A stretch of DNA of 64,000 nt from Diogma glabrata (lineage: Eukaryota; Arthropoda; Insecta; Diptera; Cylindrotomidae). Below, piece after piece: positions 20,691 to 31,812 of the stretch (its first letter is position 1; the number at the start of each line of letters is the position of its first letter). The DNA is taken from positions 190,506,811-190,570,810 of the forward strand of contig OY856188.1 of the NCBI GenBank assembly GCA_963693315.1. Reading direction: 5' to 3'. A model generated the notes under the pieces. That model was not told the origin of the DNA. It was given only the letters and a program-made list of their open reading frames with translations, and did not search any database. The translations under genes were made by a program, and so were the position numbers.

Positions 20691-22424
20691 TAAATTTTTT
20701 ATATGTTTGAATCCTCTCTAAAACATTTCGAATTGTTTTCTTTTATTTTATCTCTTTGCTAAATAAAACGAAATGGAAGAGTTCATGCAATCAACAAACA
20801 AACACTCTCTTTTTTACTTTATTTTAGATATTATAAATACAAAAAATATTTTTGAATTCATCTGAGTTGCAACTTAAAATTAAAATACAAATGTTCGTAA
20901 CCTTAAAGGCATAAAAGAAGATTCGATATAAGAAAAAAGATTCGATACCGAAAATTCGGTAAAAAAGAAGATTCGAAAAGAAAATAAAATAAAGAAAAAT
21001 CATATTATGTTAAATTTATAAAAATTTATTGTTGAATATAAATAAAATACACAAAAAAGAATTACATAGTTGAAGAAATGTTTTTACTTTCATGTGAAAG
21101 TAGTTTTTAAATTGCTTAGGGTTCGAAATTAAAGTTATCTATTCCTTTATTGGAAACCGTGAAATTGGTTAAATTATAGCGTCGACGAAACAAATTACAT
21201 CTGTTGATTAGAAATAAATAATATGTGCATGCTGATAGTTTGTTGATGTTATTTATATGCAACAAAATTTGTTGACCGGTATAAAGTGCAACGAGTGGAT
21301 AAAATAGATATTTTATATAGAATTAAAAAGCGAATGTATGTACTATAATTGGAAATTATGTAACGGCGGAAATATTGAGAAATGGATTGCATGGAAAAGG
21401 AAAGAAAATTTTTGGACAGGACTGATATTGGAAGACAACATTCAACATACAATTAATGTAAGTACTTTTTGTATTATTTTCATTTATATAATTTTTGTAT
21501 TATAGTTCGTCTCTTTTTGTGTTAAATTATTACATTTCCTGTTAGCTAAAATTTAAGTAGAAATGCTCGATAGGATTTTGTTAGTGGTAGAGTAAATTAG
21601 TGTAATTAGAGATTTTTCCTTGGTGAAGACCGCGAATAACCGTTTATTACTTTTAAAATTTATAAATCCCTTGAATATATAGATGCCTTAGGCATCTATT
21701 CCAAACGTGAAAAGTCCCTCGTTTCACATGGACAATTATTTGTTGCGTGGTGTTCTATAGAGGCGAAAAACTAGACAATCTCTATATCAATAGAAAAAGT
21801 ACTATATCAATGGAAAAGGTTCAACAATGGAACAACAAGAAATATTGTATATATCCCGAAGCATCGTGAAATTAAACATATTAGAAACTTGTGCGTTCTC
21901 TTTTATTCGTTTTTCTTTCACTCACAGAGTCACAGCAACGCGTGACCGGGTCCAACTAGTAATAAATAAATTTAATCAATTTATAAATACTTTTGTTTTT
22001 ATTTCATAATTCCTAATCATAATATTCTTTCATAATATTCTAATTTTACTAGGAAACAAAATCAAAATATGTACAACACAATAAACATCATGAATTATAA
22101 TCAATAGTTTCATGAAGAAATAATGTTAATTATATTCATAATTTTAAAAATAAATCACATATCATAAAATAAAATAATTAAGTACATACATTTTAAAGAA
22201 TTAAATTTGACTTTCTGGTAAAATAATGAATTATAAGTAATATATTAAGGGCTTAATATTCTTATGCCTTAATAATCAAATATTATAGCGCGTATAGCTT
22301 AATAATCACTAAAATCATTTTTATTAAATAAATTATTTCAAAGAGCCAAACACAACCATTATTATAATAAATTAAATGTAATACAATAATTCAATTAAAT
22401 GTATTTTAAAGCCGAAAATGTGAA
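20691..22424. other. Non-coding, AT-rich
   Basis: I see no assignable gene. A perfect 9-bp inverted repeat (ATAGATGCC/GGCATCTAT, loop TTA) lies near 21679-21699. A 40-codon stretch at 21338-21457 (start MYYNWKLCNGG) is followed by a GTAAGT donor and could be an exon, but has no support beyond that. Confidence 0.35.
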
Positions 22425-22505
22425 TTAAATTAATATATCTTCATCGCTGTCCGATATAGAGCCAGATTGGGGTAACAATAAGTTAGCTTCTTCATTTGAT
22501 TGAAC
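22425..22505 (-). CDS. Possible terminal exon with acidic C-terminus
   Basis: On the minus strand a good acceptor (TTTTTATTTTCAG) is followed by 26 codons and TAA, ending GSISDSDEDILI. The acidic tail is not what random AT-rich DNA gives. No partner exon in the right phase was established. A protein-like stretch at 22717-22834 on the same strand is a candidate neighbour. Confidence 0.3.
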   Translation of the reverse strand, partial: VQSNEEANLLLPQSGSISDSDEDILI

Positions 22506-22716
22506 CTGAAAATAAAAATTTAATAAAATTAAAGTAATGTTCATTAAAAATTTCACATTATGACGTCCGTTTAGGTAGCAGCGACATCATTTGATCATTG
22601 TGGTTTGAGTGCACAGTTTATTAAGCGTTTATCAAAAAAAAACAATCTAAAACATGTACAACTTTTGTACAAATTGTACAAAAATTTTAACATAAAATCC
22701 ATCTCCTATTCCCTAC

Positions 22717-22834
22717 CTACAATTTATTTGTAAATAACATTTGATCAGTGATTGTCAATCCTAATCGACATTCTACCGCCAATTCATTGAGAACAATAAT
22801 AGTGGCTGCATCGTATGGTTTGAATTTTATTTTG
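22717..22834 (-). other. Unidentified coding-like stretch
   Basis: On the minus strand an AG at 22835-22836 is followed by an open stretch with YDAATIIVLNELAVECRLG, then LTITDQMLF, to TAG at 22717-22719. The balanced amino acid composition suggests a real or formerly real exon. I do not recognise the family. Confidence 0.25.
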
Positions 22835-23394
22835 CTTAACTATTATTTATACTTATTCAAACGAAATTATTATTACTATTATTTATTTACCACGTTTTCA
22901 TGACGAATTCAAAACGATTTAAAAACCAAATTCGGATTGAGTACACTATGAAAACCGCTATTATTACTGTTTTGAAAACGATTTTTATTTAAATACAATT
23001 CCGAAAATTTTTGGGATCGTATCGATATTTCAATGTCCAAAAATTCATGAAAACACTTATTTGGATTTCGTCATGCGCAGTAAAAGAAAAAAAAAACATC
23101 AAAATGAACCAAATTTACCTGAATTTAAAATGTTTTATTTTATCAGCTGCTTTTGTATTGATGTAAAAAATCAACCAGAAAAGAAATTTTATTACTTTAT
23201 GTCGTCAATACTAAACCTCTTTTGAAATTCCACAGTTTTTCAATACAGTTTTAAAAATGTTTTCAATCATGTCATGAAAACACTTTATAGTTTGAATACG
23301 GAATAAGGATTCAAATCATTTTGGATCTATATGAAAACGTAGTAATTATTATACAGGAATACAATCTTTTTAATTTTATCTTTATGCGATATGA
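22835..23394. other. Non-coding, AT-rich
   Basis: The words ATGAAAACG and CGTTTTCATG recur in both orientations at about 22895-23340. I see no gene. Confidence 0.35.
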
Positions 23395-23966
23395 ATGATG
23401 GCTAGTCTGAACGGATCATAGGGAGCCGTGGTAGAAGAACAATTACACCTTGAAACTTGCCGTTTAAAATGGTAGCTTCAAGAACATTGCCCATGGTGTG
23501 TTTTATTACCAATCGCGTACCATCGCATAGCTTTGATGCATTTAAATTTCTAAGCAAAATGATTGGTGAACCAATCTTCAATCGCAAATAATGTGATGGC
23601 ATTCCAGTCAAATCCAATGAATTCAAGAATTCAACTGGAAAGCCAGAAAGTCAAGATCGACAACATTGTCAATCGATTTGAATGATATTTCGATGCCAGG
23701 TAATTTTTTTTATTTTAAAATTAATTGCGTCAACATTTATATTCTTTGCGGCCCCAAAAACTGGCTCACGTAGCCACGGATGATTTGTGTAATGAGCTTA
23801 TATGTTTGGAAATATCCATTTAATCCAAGCATCTTTGGTAGCCATCATTTTGCAAAAATTGTCTGGAAATTGGATGCATTGAGTATTTCCATGCACTTTA
23901 ATTTTTCCGTTGCCAATTTTGAGCAATTGTTCGCCATAGGTGTGATTCTTTTAACCATATGTTAAT
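23395..23966 (-). pseudogene. Helitron helicase, C-terminal part (continues at 28.1 kb)
   Basis: The minus strand reads EQLLKIGNGKIKV, IQFPDNFCKMMATKDAW, an in-frame stop, then NHPWLRE and AAKNINVDAIN. It then continues in the 74-codon frame 23402-23626: MNSLDLTGMPSHYLRLKIGS, ILLRNLNASKLCDGTRL, NVLEATILNG, PRLPMIRSD. These are consecutive blocks of the PIF1-type helicase of insect Helitrons. Homology stops at 23966 where a plus-strand LINE begins. The N-terminal half of the same helicase is at 28103-29060. Confidence 0.9.
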
Positions 23967-25556
23967 TTTTATTTTAACAATCTAATCCACAAAAATCAAT
24001 ATGGTTTTGTCACAAAATCCAGCACCTTAAGTGCATGTGCATCGCTTACAAACTTCATTGAGACTAATACTAACAACGGAAATATTGTAGGTTGTCTCTT
24101 TTTAGACATCAGGAAAGCATTCGAAACCGTGGAGCATTTAACTCTCTTTCAAATACTAGAATCCATCGGTATCAGTCATACAGCGCTGAAGCTCTTCAAA
24201 TCCTTCCATACATATCGTCAACAATACACACAAATAAACGAAGACAAAAGCGAACAAAAACAAGTTATATGCGGCCTTGCACAAGGATCCATGCTATCTG
24301 CTCCCGAATTTTCCATCTACATTAACAAAATATTTAAACTGACACTACATGGTAAAATACAAATGTACGCCGATGACGCAGTTATATCATATTCCTCAAA
24401 ACAAATTGATGAGCTCCTTTTGAACATGCAAGAAGACATTAAAACAATTGACAACTATCTTCAAACTATTTTCTTACAAATAAATATCGACAAAAGTAAT
24501 TACATTCTATTTAACAGAAACAAGATAATATACGAAAATAACCCAACACGTATCACACTAAACCAACAAGAAATAAAGAGGGTATATTCAACTAAATATC
24601 TTGGTCTTATCATAGATGACAAATTAAACTGGACAAATCACATCGATAAAATTGAAAACAAAATAAGACCTATGCTTTTTGCAACATACCGACTAAAACC
24701 ACTCTTACATGAAAAAGCGCTTTGGGCTATATACAACTCACACGTTTTAACACACCTGCTTTACCTTAACCCCATCTGGACCAACGCCACTAAAACAAAG
24801 TTAAACGAACTAAAAGTTCTCCAAAACAAAGCCGTCAAAATAATATACGGTCACAGTAGGCTCTTTCCCACACGACTTCTTTATCAACTACATGACCAAA
24901 TAATTCCACTGGACGTAATAATTAAACTACAAATTACGCTCCTAATATTTAAAATAAAAAACAATCTAATAAAACACAATTTCGAGCTTTCATATAGACA
25001 TAATACACACACCCATGCTACAAGACAACACCTAGAGATAAATCTACCCCAAGTGAAAACTAACACAGGCTTGAACTCACTATTATACAAAGAAGTTAAT
25101 CTTTTTAATAAATTACCAGACTCAATAAGAAACACGCTTAGTATTGCGCAATTCAAACACGACACACGGCAACACTTCTCTGAATTATACATACAACAGT
25201 AAATAACACATACAGTTAATATAAGATGCGTTTAATTTGACTGAAGCAACTGGAAAAAAATCAACAATTTACAAACAATACTTCTGTTGTTTATGTTGCT
25301 TCATTCAAATCGAACCGAATATGAAAATACAAAATTAAGCATAAACCACAAAGGATTAAAAAAAAAGCTTTTTACTTAAAAATTTAATTTTGAAATTAAA
25401 ATTATATAAAAAACAAGAAATAATTAGAAAGCTGAATTAAAAAAACAAATTAAAATGTTACTAAACAAGAGTCATTCATTCTTTTGTAACATTACATTAT
25501 TTTGAATTAATAAATAAAATAAATAAAATAAAAAAAAAAAAAAAATAAAAAAAATA
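23967..25556 (+). mobile_element. 5'-truncated LINE inserted in the Helitron
   Basis: It begins in mid reverse transcriptase at QYGFVTKSSTLSACASL (codon at 23997) and ends in a 45-base A-rich tail (25508-25555). The intact frame closes at 25202. Its A-tail abuts the terminal repeat of the next DNA transposon at 25558. The 3' untranslated region holds a hairpin: GTTTAATTTGACTGAAGCAAC near 25229 pairs with GTTGCTTCATTCAAATCGAAC near 25297. Confidence 0.9.
23973..25202 (+). CDS. LINE reverse transcriptase (truncated, open frame)
   Basis: About 409 codons are open with no internal stop. RT motifs are FLDIRKAFETVEH (about residues 45-57), GLAQGSMLSAPEFSIYIN and the catalytic YADD box (24367 region), then INIDKSNYILF and TKYLGLIIDDKLNW. 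The thumb and tail follow with HVLTHLLYLNPIW and LQNKAVKIIYG. The endonuclease and first RT motifs are missing because of 5' truncation, so there is no natural start codon. The uninterrupted frame suggests a fairly recent insertion. The exact LINE clade is not assigned. Confidence 0.85.
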   Translation, partial: FNNLIHKNQYGFVTKSSTLSACASLTNFIETNTNNGNIVGCLFLDIRKAFETVEHLTLFQILESIGISHTALKLFKSFHTYRQQYTQINEDKSEQKQVICGLAQGSMLSAPEFSIYINKIFKLTLHGKIQMYADDAVISYSSKQIDELLLNMQEDIKTIDNYLQTIFLQINIDKSNYILFNRNKIIYENNPTRITLNQQEIKRVYSTKYLGLIIDDKLNWTNHIDKIENKIRPMLFATYRLKPLLHEKALWAIYNSHVLTHLLYLNPIWTNATKTKLNELKVLQNKAVKIIYGHSRLFPTRLLYQLHDQIIPLDVIIKLQITLLIFKIKNNLIKHNFELSYRHNTHTHATRQHLEINLPQVKTNTGLNSLLYKEVNLFNKLPDSIRNTLSIAQFKHDTRQHFSELYIQQ

Positions 25557-25557
25557 T

Positions 25558-28102
25558 ATATGAGCAATTTCACGAAGATTCAACAACGTTTTGACTTGAT
25601 CCCTTTTAATTTTGATTATTTTTTGTTTATAGATAGTCTTTCATAAATGAAAAATACAAGTTCTCTTACAATTTTTTTTTTCGACCAGGGGTCTTCACAA
25701 TTTTTTGTTATTTTGTGATGTGAGTGCATTTTGACGAGCGATTGTAGAAAAACTACTGAATCGATTTTCATAAATGATATGTCGATGAACAGGTATTAGA
25801 ACAAAGTTTTTAAAAATGTACACTGTTAATTTTTTGAAATAATTTTTAACGGTGTAACATAAGGAAAAAACGGTGTAATTGAACAAAAGATGGCGCAACA
25901 CCTTTTTTTGTGTTAAACTAAATTGAAGCTTATTTTATATCTAACAACTTGTGATAGTTTAGAACATGTGTTATTTTTTGTTTTAAAGATAAAATTCGTT
26001 GTGCATATGACTGTCGGGAATCAGCTTTTTTTGTTCTGAAGGAAAATTATAAAAATGGTGTTATAAACTAAGAGATTTTTTTTTGTTAAATATCAAATAT
26101 TTTATTATTAAATAACTTTTTAAAATTATATAAAAATTATGTATGTAGTACAATAAATAAAATAAATACAATTGAAAAAATGATTTACTTATTTTACAAC
26201 CAGAAGTTTCTTTTGAATAGGAAAACACTTCTGCAATTATTTTCTTTGTATTAGATGGCATAAAAAAAAATAATGTTTATTTGTCACTTTTAGTAATCAC
26301 TTGTCACTCTTATAAAAAATAATTTGACAGTCTCGACTGCAAACAAAAAAGCCGAATAAATAACTAAATATATTTAGGAACTTTTGACTGGAGAAGTATT
26401 ATGTTCGTATTATGTTATTATGGAATCATAAAGTAAAAGATTGCATTTTAACATTAAATTACAAATATTTTATTATTGAATAAACTTTTTAAAGTATCAT
26501 ACAAATTATATATGTACGAGTAGATTAAAGAAAATAAATATAGTTATTAAAAATTATTTACTTATTTTACATTTAAAAGTTTCTTTTGATTTGGAAAACA
26601 TTTTTGCATTTATTGTCTTAGTATTTAATGGTACAAAAGAATGAAATTTTTGAGTTCCACTTATAGTAATCGTATTTTTATATCGATTTTGTAATTTTTT
26701 TTTGTTGATTGATATTCATTTTTATCGGCGTATCCAAAGTTCATGTTAGATTCCCATTTTAAGGCCCATTCGAAAAGTTTTTTAGGTGTATCAATAATAT
26801 CTCTGCTCCCCATACTATAACGGTGTGCAGCACGCTTCAGTCACCAATCCTAACGCAAGGTCCTTTTTCATGGCTGGTAGCATGAAAATGCCATTCTGCA
26901 TCAACCTGAATGGTGGTTTATTTTTGTATTGAGAAGGTGCACCTTCGGTGTTATAAATTATTTTCATAATATTAGAACTTATATGCGTTCTGATGAATTC
27001 AATAAGTTTTGTAATGAAAAGATGGACTGTAGTACTGTTGTGATCGTTTATATCCGAAATGAGTATAAAACTTCGGTGCTGTATATATTCACTTGCGGCA
27101 CTTTTAAAATAAATGACAAATGGATGAATAGTAACTTGTCAATTATTTTAATGATAACCTTGAAACGAATCCTGAATCATGAAGGCGTAGTTTTCAGAAA
27201 AATCCCCTTAAACGAAGCACTCTACTGGTTCTAATTTTTTTTTCTTTCCTCAATGTATGTAGATTGCTGTTTAATTTTGCTATAAAGTTGTGTGGTATCA
27301 AAATTTGTAAACGGTAAACAAATTTTTTCATAAATTCTTCTACAGTTTCTTTTAAAGTATCCAAATTGCATCGACCAGTGGTATTCCATTGTTGATATTT
27401 GACTTGAAGGATTCCTTTAACGTCAAAATCATTTAGTAATCTTTCTTCCAGTTGTTGAAGTTTTTTTGAACATTCATTGCATTTCAAAGTATGACAATCT
27501 TCTGTTAATTCACTACATGAATCAAAGTCAATTAATGTTTTATAATTCTGGAAAGCAGCATCAGTAATCCAAGACATCTTAGAGTGTCATTAGTTTTATA
27601 TATTGATGTATGGTACACACGCACACATTATGAACTCCTTGGGATAATTTTATACATTCTTGTGGTCGAAGGGACGTGAATTTAGTAAATCCTATTTTCA
27701 CATCAGGAAACTTATTTTTAAACTCCACATAAGCTTCATTGAGTGTACATAGCAATAAACGCTTTTGTGGATTTATGCTGAAATTGCTCATATTTTCTTT
27801 ATTGTACATATATAATTTTTATAATATTTTAAAAAGTTCATTTAATAATAAAAAATTTGATATTTAACATAAATCGATTCAGTAGTTTTTCTACAATCGC
27901 TCGTCAAAATGCACTCACATCACAAAATAACAAAAAATTGAGGGGCACCCTGTGAAGACCCCTGGTCGAAAAAAAAAATTCTAAGAGAACTTGTATTTTT
28001 TATTTATGAAAGACTATCTATAAACAAAAAATAATCAAAATTAAAAGGGGTCAAGTCAAAATTTCCCAAAAATTTGCTGAACTTGCGTGAAATTGCTCAT
28101 AT
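25558..28102 (-). mobile_element. DNA transposon with long inverted repeats, inserted in the Helitron helicase
   Basis: The termini ATATGAGCAATTTCACG at 25558 and the complement ending at 28102 extend inward as inverted repeats of about 220 bp. They include CGACCAGGGGTCTTCACA and TTGACGAGCGATTGTAGAAA. On the right a further AT-rich block (27785-27870) pairs with 26085-26165, so the left repeat seems interrupted by an insertion at about 25780-26085. An internal direct duplication of about 370 bp (26085-26300 and 26458-26675) is also present. Decayed transposase frames lie on the minus strand. The right junction falls exactly after the helicase codons for VIPRA. Confidence 0.8.
26700..27809 (-). 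pseudogene. Transposase-like gene of an insect DNA transposon, superfamily unassigned
   Basis: The minus-strand frames are, in order, 27579-27809 (EFKNKFPDVKIGFTKFTSLR, then VCVCTIHQYIKLM), 27194-27577 (CNECSKKLQQLEERL, KYQQWNTTGR), and a decayed part to 26700. That last part reads FSENYAFMIQDSFQGYH, TIHPFVIYF, SFILISDINDHNS and GAPSQYKN. The layout (DxKIGxSKF, CVCxxHQN, then SENYxxxxQDxxQGxHWN, SDGxxxQYKN) is one I recognise from many anonymous insect transposon proteins. The acidic residues in these blocks probably form a DDE-type active site. Several stops and frameshifts make this copy inactive. The reverse-strand frame 26929-27234 is only its antisense. Confidence 0.7.
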
Positions 28103-29060
28103 GGCACGTGGAATAACCGGTAATGCATATCACTGGCCGCAGTAGCAGTAGAGCACCACCAAAATGCTGGTATTATTATTGAGATTTTAGAGTGTTCTAT
28201 CGAGAGCTTCAAGTGAATGCTTTTGGGCCATCCAGATGATTTTGCATTTTTTCAAAACTTCAGCCATGCCCGAATGCTTCTTTATGTTATACATTGCGTC
28301 TAGATTTTGTATAAATGTTCAATGGTAACTTGAGTGCTGAATGGCCAGTTCACAAATAATCAATCAAGACTTTTGCAATGCCTGATAAAACAATTGCCAA
28401 CGCAATATGATTTTGTGATCGAATGCGCGCAAGTATCATTGAGATGAGGAATGTTTTGCCAGTGCCACCTGCTCCATCCAAACATAAAAATCCACCTTGC
28501 TGTGCTGCAATTGACAAATGGATTTGTTCATATATATTTTTACTCAACAGTTAGCAGATTGTTCATTATAAGCAACATAAGTAGCCAAAGAGGTTGTATC
28601 GTACTGTTGTTTGCGTTGAAAATCGCTGTTAATGATGTCTGCTGCTAGGCGGTTTGACGAGGACATGCCAAAATGAAAGAGTGGCATATTTGAAATAAGA
28701 ATACAAATATCCTCAATCTTTTTAATGTCTCGTTATATACATTTCTGGCGAAAAATCGATGTTAGGATCATGATCAGCAACCCGAATGCGATGTAGAATG
28801 TCCTCGCTCATCGAACCTTTATATTTATCCCAGAGAGCAGCAGAAGCTTCAAACGGAAAACATGTGATCAATAACATAGCGAATAATTGACGAATTTGAT
28901 GAGGAAAAGAACTCAGTACTGCATCTGCAAGTGTGATATCCTAATGGTTATCATCTTTCAGTAAAATCAATTCACGACACGCATCGAAGTACGTGTCGTA
29001 CAAAATACCACTAACTATTCGCAAACATTGAAATAGAGAGAACGTAAAATAGAGAAATTA
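28103..29060 (-). pseudogene. Helitron helicase, N-terminal part (continues at 23.97 kb)
   Basis: The minus strand starts near 29020 with LYDTYFDACRELILLKDDNH, then HQIRQLFAMLLITCFPFEAS, ALWDKYKGSMSEDILHRIRV and HDPNIDFSPEMY. The Walker A block is in the frame 28350-28547 (GGFLCLDGAGGTGKTFLISM). MAEVLKKCKII, KHSLEALDRTL and LPVIPRA follow. This is the standard series of PIF1-type helicase motifs of insect Helitrons, with stops. The sequence is cut at VIPRA by the long-repeat transposon. Confidence 0.9.
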
Positions 29061-29720
29061 AAAAAAACATTTGCTGGAATTGACGAACCGGAAGTTGGCA
29101 CTAAACTGTAACAAATCATACTTTAATATATTAGCATATTTACCAAGTTTAGTCAAAAATAATTACCAAAAACGGTGTTATTACAGTTTCAAATAAACAG
29201 GTGCTCAAGAGGCCCCCCACGACTTATCCCAATGTCGCCCAAAGAGTAATCAGTTATTTGTCCGTCCAATCTCCATTCAATTCGATTATCAACTACAAAT
29301 GGTATAGATCTTTAAAAAAAAAAATAAGTGCTCGGGACCTCCAATCCTTTGTCTAATGTAGTACCCAAAAACTTATAAAATCTTTCTCAAATCTTTTGAA
29401 TTAACTTTTATCAACGTTTCATGAAAATCTATTTGTAATTATAGACTACAGCAGGGACAAACACTTTAAAAAAATTAAAAACAAATTATAGCCAGAAGTG
29501 ACAAACCAGAAGTCGGTAAGCAGAAATATTAGAAACAGCACTAAAACCTTATATACAAAGTCTCAATTAGATTAAAACCCAGAATAAAAAGTTATTGAAG
29601 TTTAGAACTTACAGGTGTTCCAGGAGACCCCCACCATTTTGTCCAATTTTATCCAATTGTAAATCTAAACCATTATCAGATCATACTTTATCCCACACAA
29701 TTTCCTTAAAATCAATACAG
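29061..29720 (-). repeat. Dispersed repeat family X, one unit (minus)
   Basis: GGAAGTTGG, GTGCTCAAGAGGCCCCCCACG, the complement of GTTTGTCACTTCTGG, and CAGGTGTTCCAGGAGACCCCC match in reverse orientation the family at 59180-59390 and 60558-62300. No coding content is visible. Confidence 0.65.
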
Positions 29721-30160
29721 ATGTTTAGGAGGAGTTCAGTCACAAAAAAACGAAGTGAACAGAGGAAATATATATATTGTTACGAATTACGATTCTACAT
29801 AAACACAACACAATGAAATACAAAATATAATTGCATTTAACTTCAATTTTTGATATACAATATTTCAAAAATAAAATCAATGTCACATTCGGTTCTTAGA
29901 ACTTGAGTCAACATGAAATAAAATATATCAAAAATAATTACGTAGATTTCTTTTCTAGATCTTGTAATGCACGATAATACGTTGTAATTAACACGTTCCC
30001 AAATGTTAGGCTAAAACAAAACAAATTTTTATATAAGGGATTCCCACCTCAAGTGTCGTTTGGAACATTTAGTTCCCGGCTACATTTGATTATATGCATA
30101 TAGTTATACATTGTTTCTTTATTGTGTTTAAAAGTTCAGTTTAAAACAATCTTTCTTAGT
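29721..30160. other. Non-coding, AT-rich
   Basis: I see no gene. TATATAAGGGATTCC at 30030 resembles a TATA box. Confidence 0.35.
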
Positions 30161-30168
30161 TTTTCCTA

Positions 30169-30204
30169 GAATATTCGAGAAATTATGTAGAAATGTATAT
30201 AAGG
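30169..30204 (+). promoter_or_regulatory. Heat-shock-element-like site with TATA box
   Basis: GAATATTCGAGAA (30169-30181) is three alternating nGAAn units. TATATAAGG starts 15 bases later (30196-30204). AATAAAG at 30382 could end a short transcript. The set resembles a solo LTR or a mobile-element promoter, but no LTR borders were identified. Confidence 0.35.
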
Positions 30205-30514
30205 AAATGCCTCTTGCAAAATTAAATTAGTTTATTTAGACCTGTGATAGTATAAACTATAAAGTTATAATTAAAATAGGCTGCGATATTAAGTGGAATA
30301 AAAACGAATTGCATACGAAACGTTGTATCGTGTATATAAAATCGTGTAAATAGAAGTTATTTTTAATTTAAATTTTCTAAATAAAGTTTTAAGTGTTATT
30401 AAGGAGAAATGTTTTGTGTATTATTTTGTGTATTATCAGTGATCGAACTCAGAAGGAGATTGAGAATTGCGTTTATCGAATTGAGAGTAAGGCAGAAGGA
30501 AGGATGGAAAAATG

Positions 30515-30660
30515 TAACAATATAAAGAAGATGTGTTGTGTAGTAGGAATTACAAAATGTGTCACAACACATAAAAACTTTTTAAGACCTAGGTCCTACA
30601 ACAACATGCGGTCTGAGGTCTGCCGCAAACTTTTTAATTTTGTTTTTGTATGTTTTTTTT
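30515..30660 (-). mobile_element. LINE copy E, 3' end only
   Basis: The minus strand carries the terminal hairpin ATGTGTTGT/ACAACACAT and the ACCTAGGTC block of the family seen at 50.7 and 59.4 kb. Everything upstream of the last 60 or so coding bases is missing. Confidence 0.7.
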
Positions 30661-30859
30661 AATTAATTAAATCACATAATAAAATATGACATAGGCCAAT
30701 ATTTCATGGTAAAATGGAGAAAATTAAAATAGAGTTTGAGATAGGTACGATTTTATTTTAAAAAAAACGGCATGAACAAAACTAAAATTCGGTCACCTAT
30801 AATTCTAGTGTTAGTGATATATTTCTTAATCATGTGACCCATGGTCTTCCTCAAGGATT

Positions 30860-31812
30860 AAAGCCCGCATATGGATCATTCTTTTACAAGCTTACATATT
30901 ACCTTTTAGCCGACACATTTTTGATTTGGCTGAAATTTTTTTTATGGGATCGAAAAAAAGTTATACGTGTTCGAGGATTTTTTTTTTTTTGGAAAATAGA
31001 GCGGTTCTAAATTTCGAGAATTTCGTGATTTTTGGCTTAACGAGTTATTTTCAAAAATTCATAACTTCGGTTCTATTAAAGATAGAAACGTCTGTTTTAT
31101 TTTTTTTAAAGCTTAAGATGCTAGTTTAAAAAAAATTAATAAAAATTATTAACAAATTCCTATTGTTATAAACAAATAAAATGTTCAAATCGATCTTTAG
31201 TCATCCCGCGAAATGAGTTTTTAGTATGACCATCGTATTCTACGTTTCAGTTCCTATAAAAAATGTATTTTTAATTAATGGAGAAATGATTTTTACTGTT
31301 AGAAATAAATTAATTTATCGAGCGCGGGACGACAAATAGTTCCATATATGGGTCATTCTTTTGTATACCGAACAGATTAGGACAAAATGTGACAAAGACA
31401 TTTTTGATTCAGCTGAAATTTTTTTTCCGGGCTCTATATAAACGAAAAGATATACTTGTTCGACGATTTTTTTTAGGGGAAATAGAGCGGATCTAAATTT
31501 CGAGAATTTCGGGATTTTTAGCTTGAAGACTTATTTCAAAGATTCTAGCATTAACAAATTCCTATTGTTATAAATAAATAAAATGTTAAAATCGATTTTT
31601 AGTCACTGCCTAACAAAAATTAAGAGTGTTTAGTACAAACATCGTATTCTACGTTTAATTTTCTATTAAAAACGTATTTTTTATTTATAGAGAAACAAAT
31701 TTTACTGTTAGAAATAAACTACTTTATCGAGCGCGGGACGACAGAAAATGTTTTTCGTCCTGCGCTGGAAAAACTAATTGTAACAGTAAAACTCATTCCT
31801 CCATTAATCAAA
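30860..31812 (+). repeat. Family Y: two tandem units (left arm)
   Basis: Units of roughly 490 bp start near 30870 and 31350. Landmarks are ACATTTTTGATTTGGCTGAA at 30916 and ACATTTTTGATTCAGCTGAA at 31407, each followed by ATAGAGCGG, TTTCGAGAATTTCG and ATCGAGCGCGGGACGAC. Inverted copies lie at 33709-34640. No protein is recognisable. Confidence 0.8.

Noticed and set aside
21338..21457. Forty-codon exon with GTAAGT donor
   Set aside because: It is too short, with no partner exon or homologue; kept only as a remark.
21679..21699. Perfect short hairpin as a transcription terminator
   Set aside because: The genome is eukaryotic; such terminators do not apply, and short palindromes are expected by chance.
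23780..23965. Plus-strand frame of 61 codons
   Set aside because: It is antisense to the Helitron helicase.
26929..27234. Plus-strand frame of 101 codons
   Set aside because: It is antisense to the minus-strand transposase remnant, which has recognisable blocks.
30393..30662. Open frame of 89 codons
   Set aside because: It overlaps the reverse-oriented 3' end of LINE copy E and has no domain.
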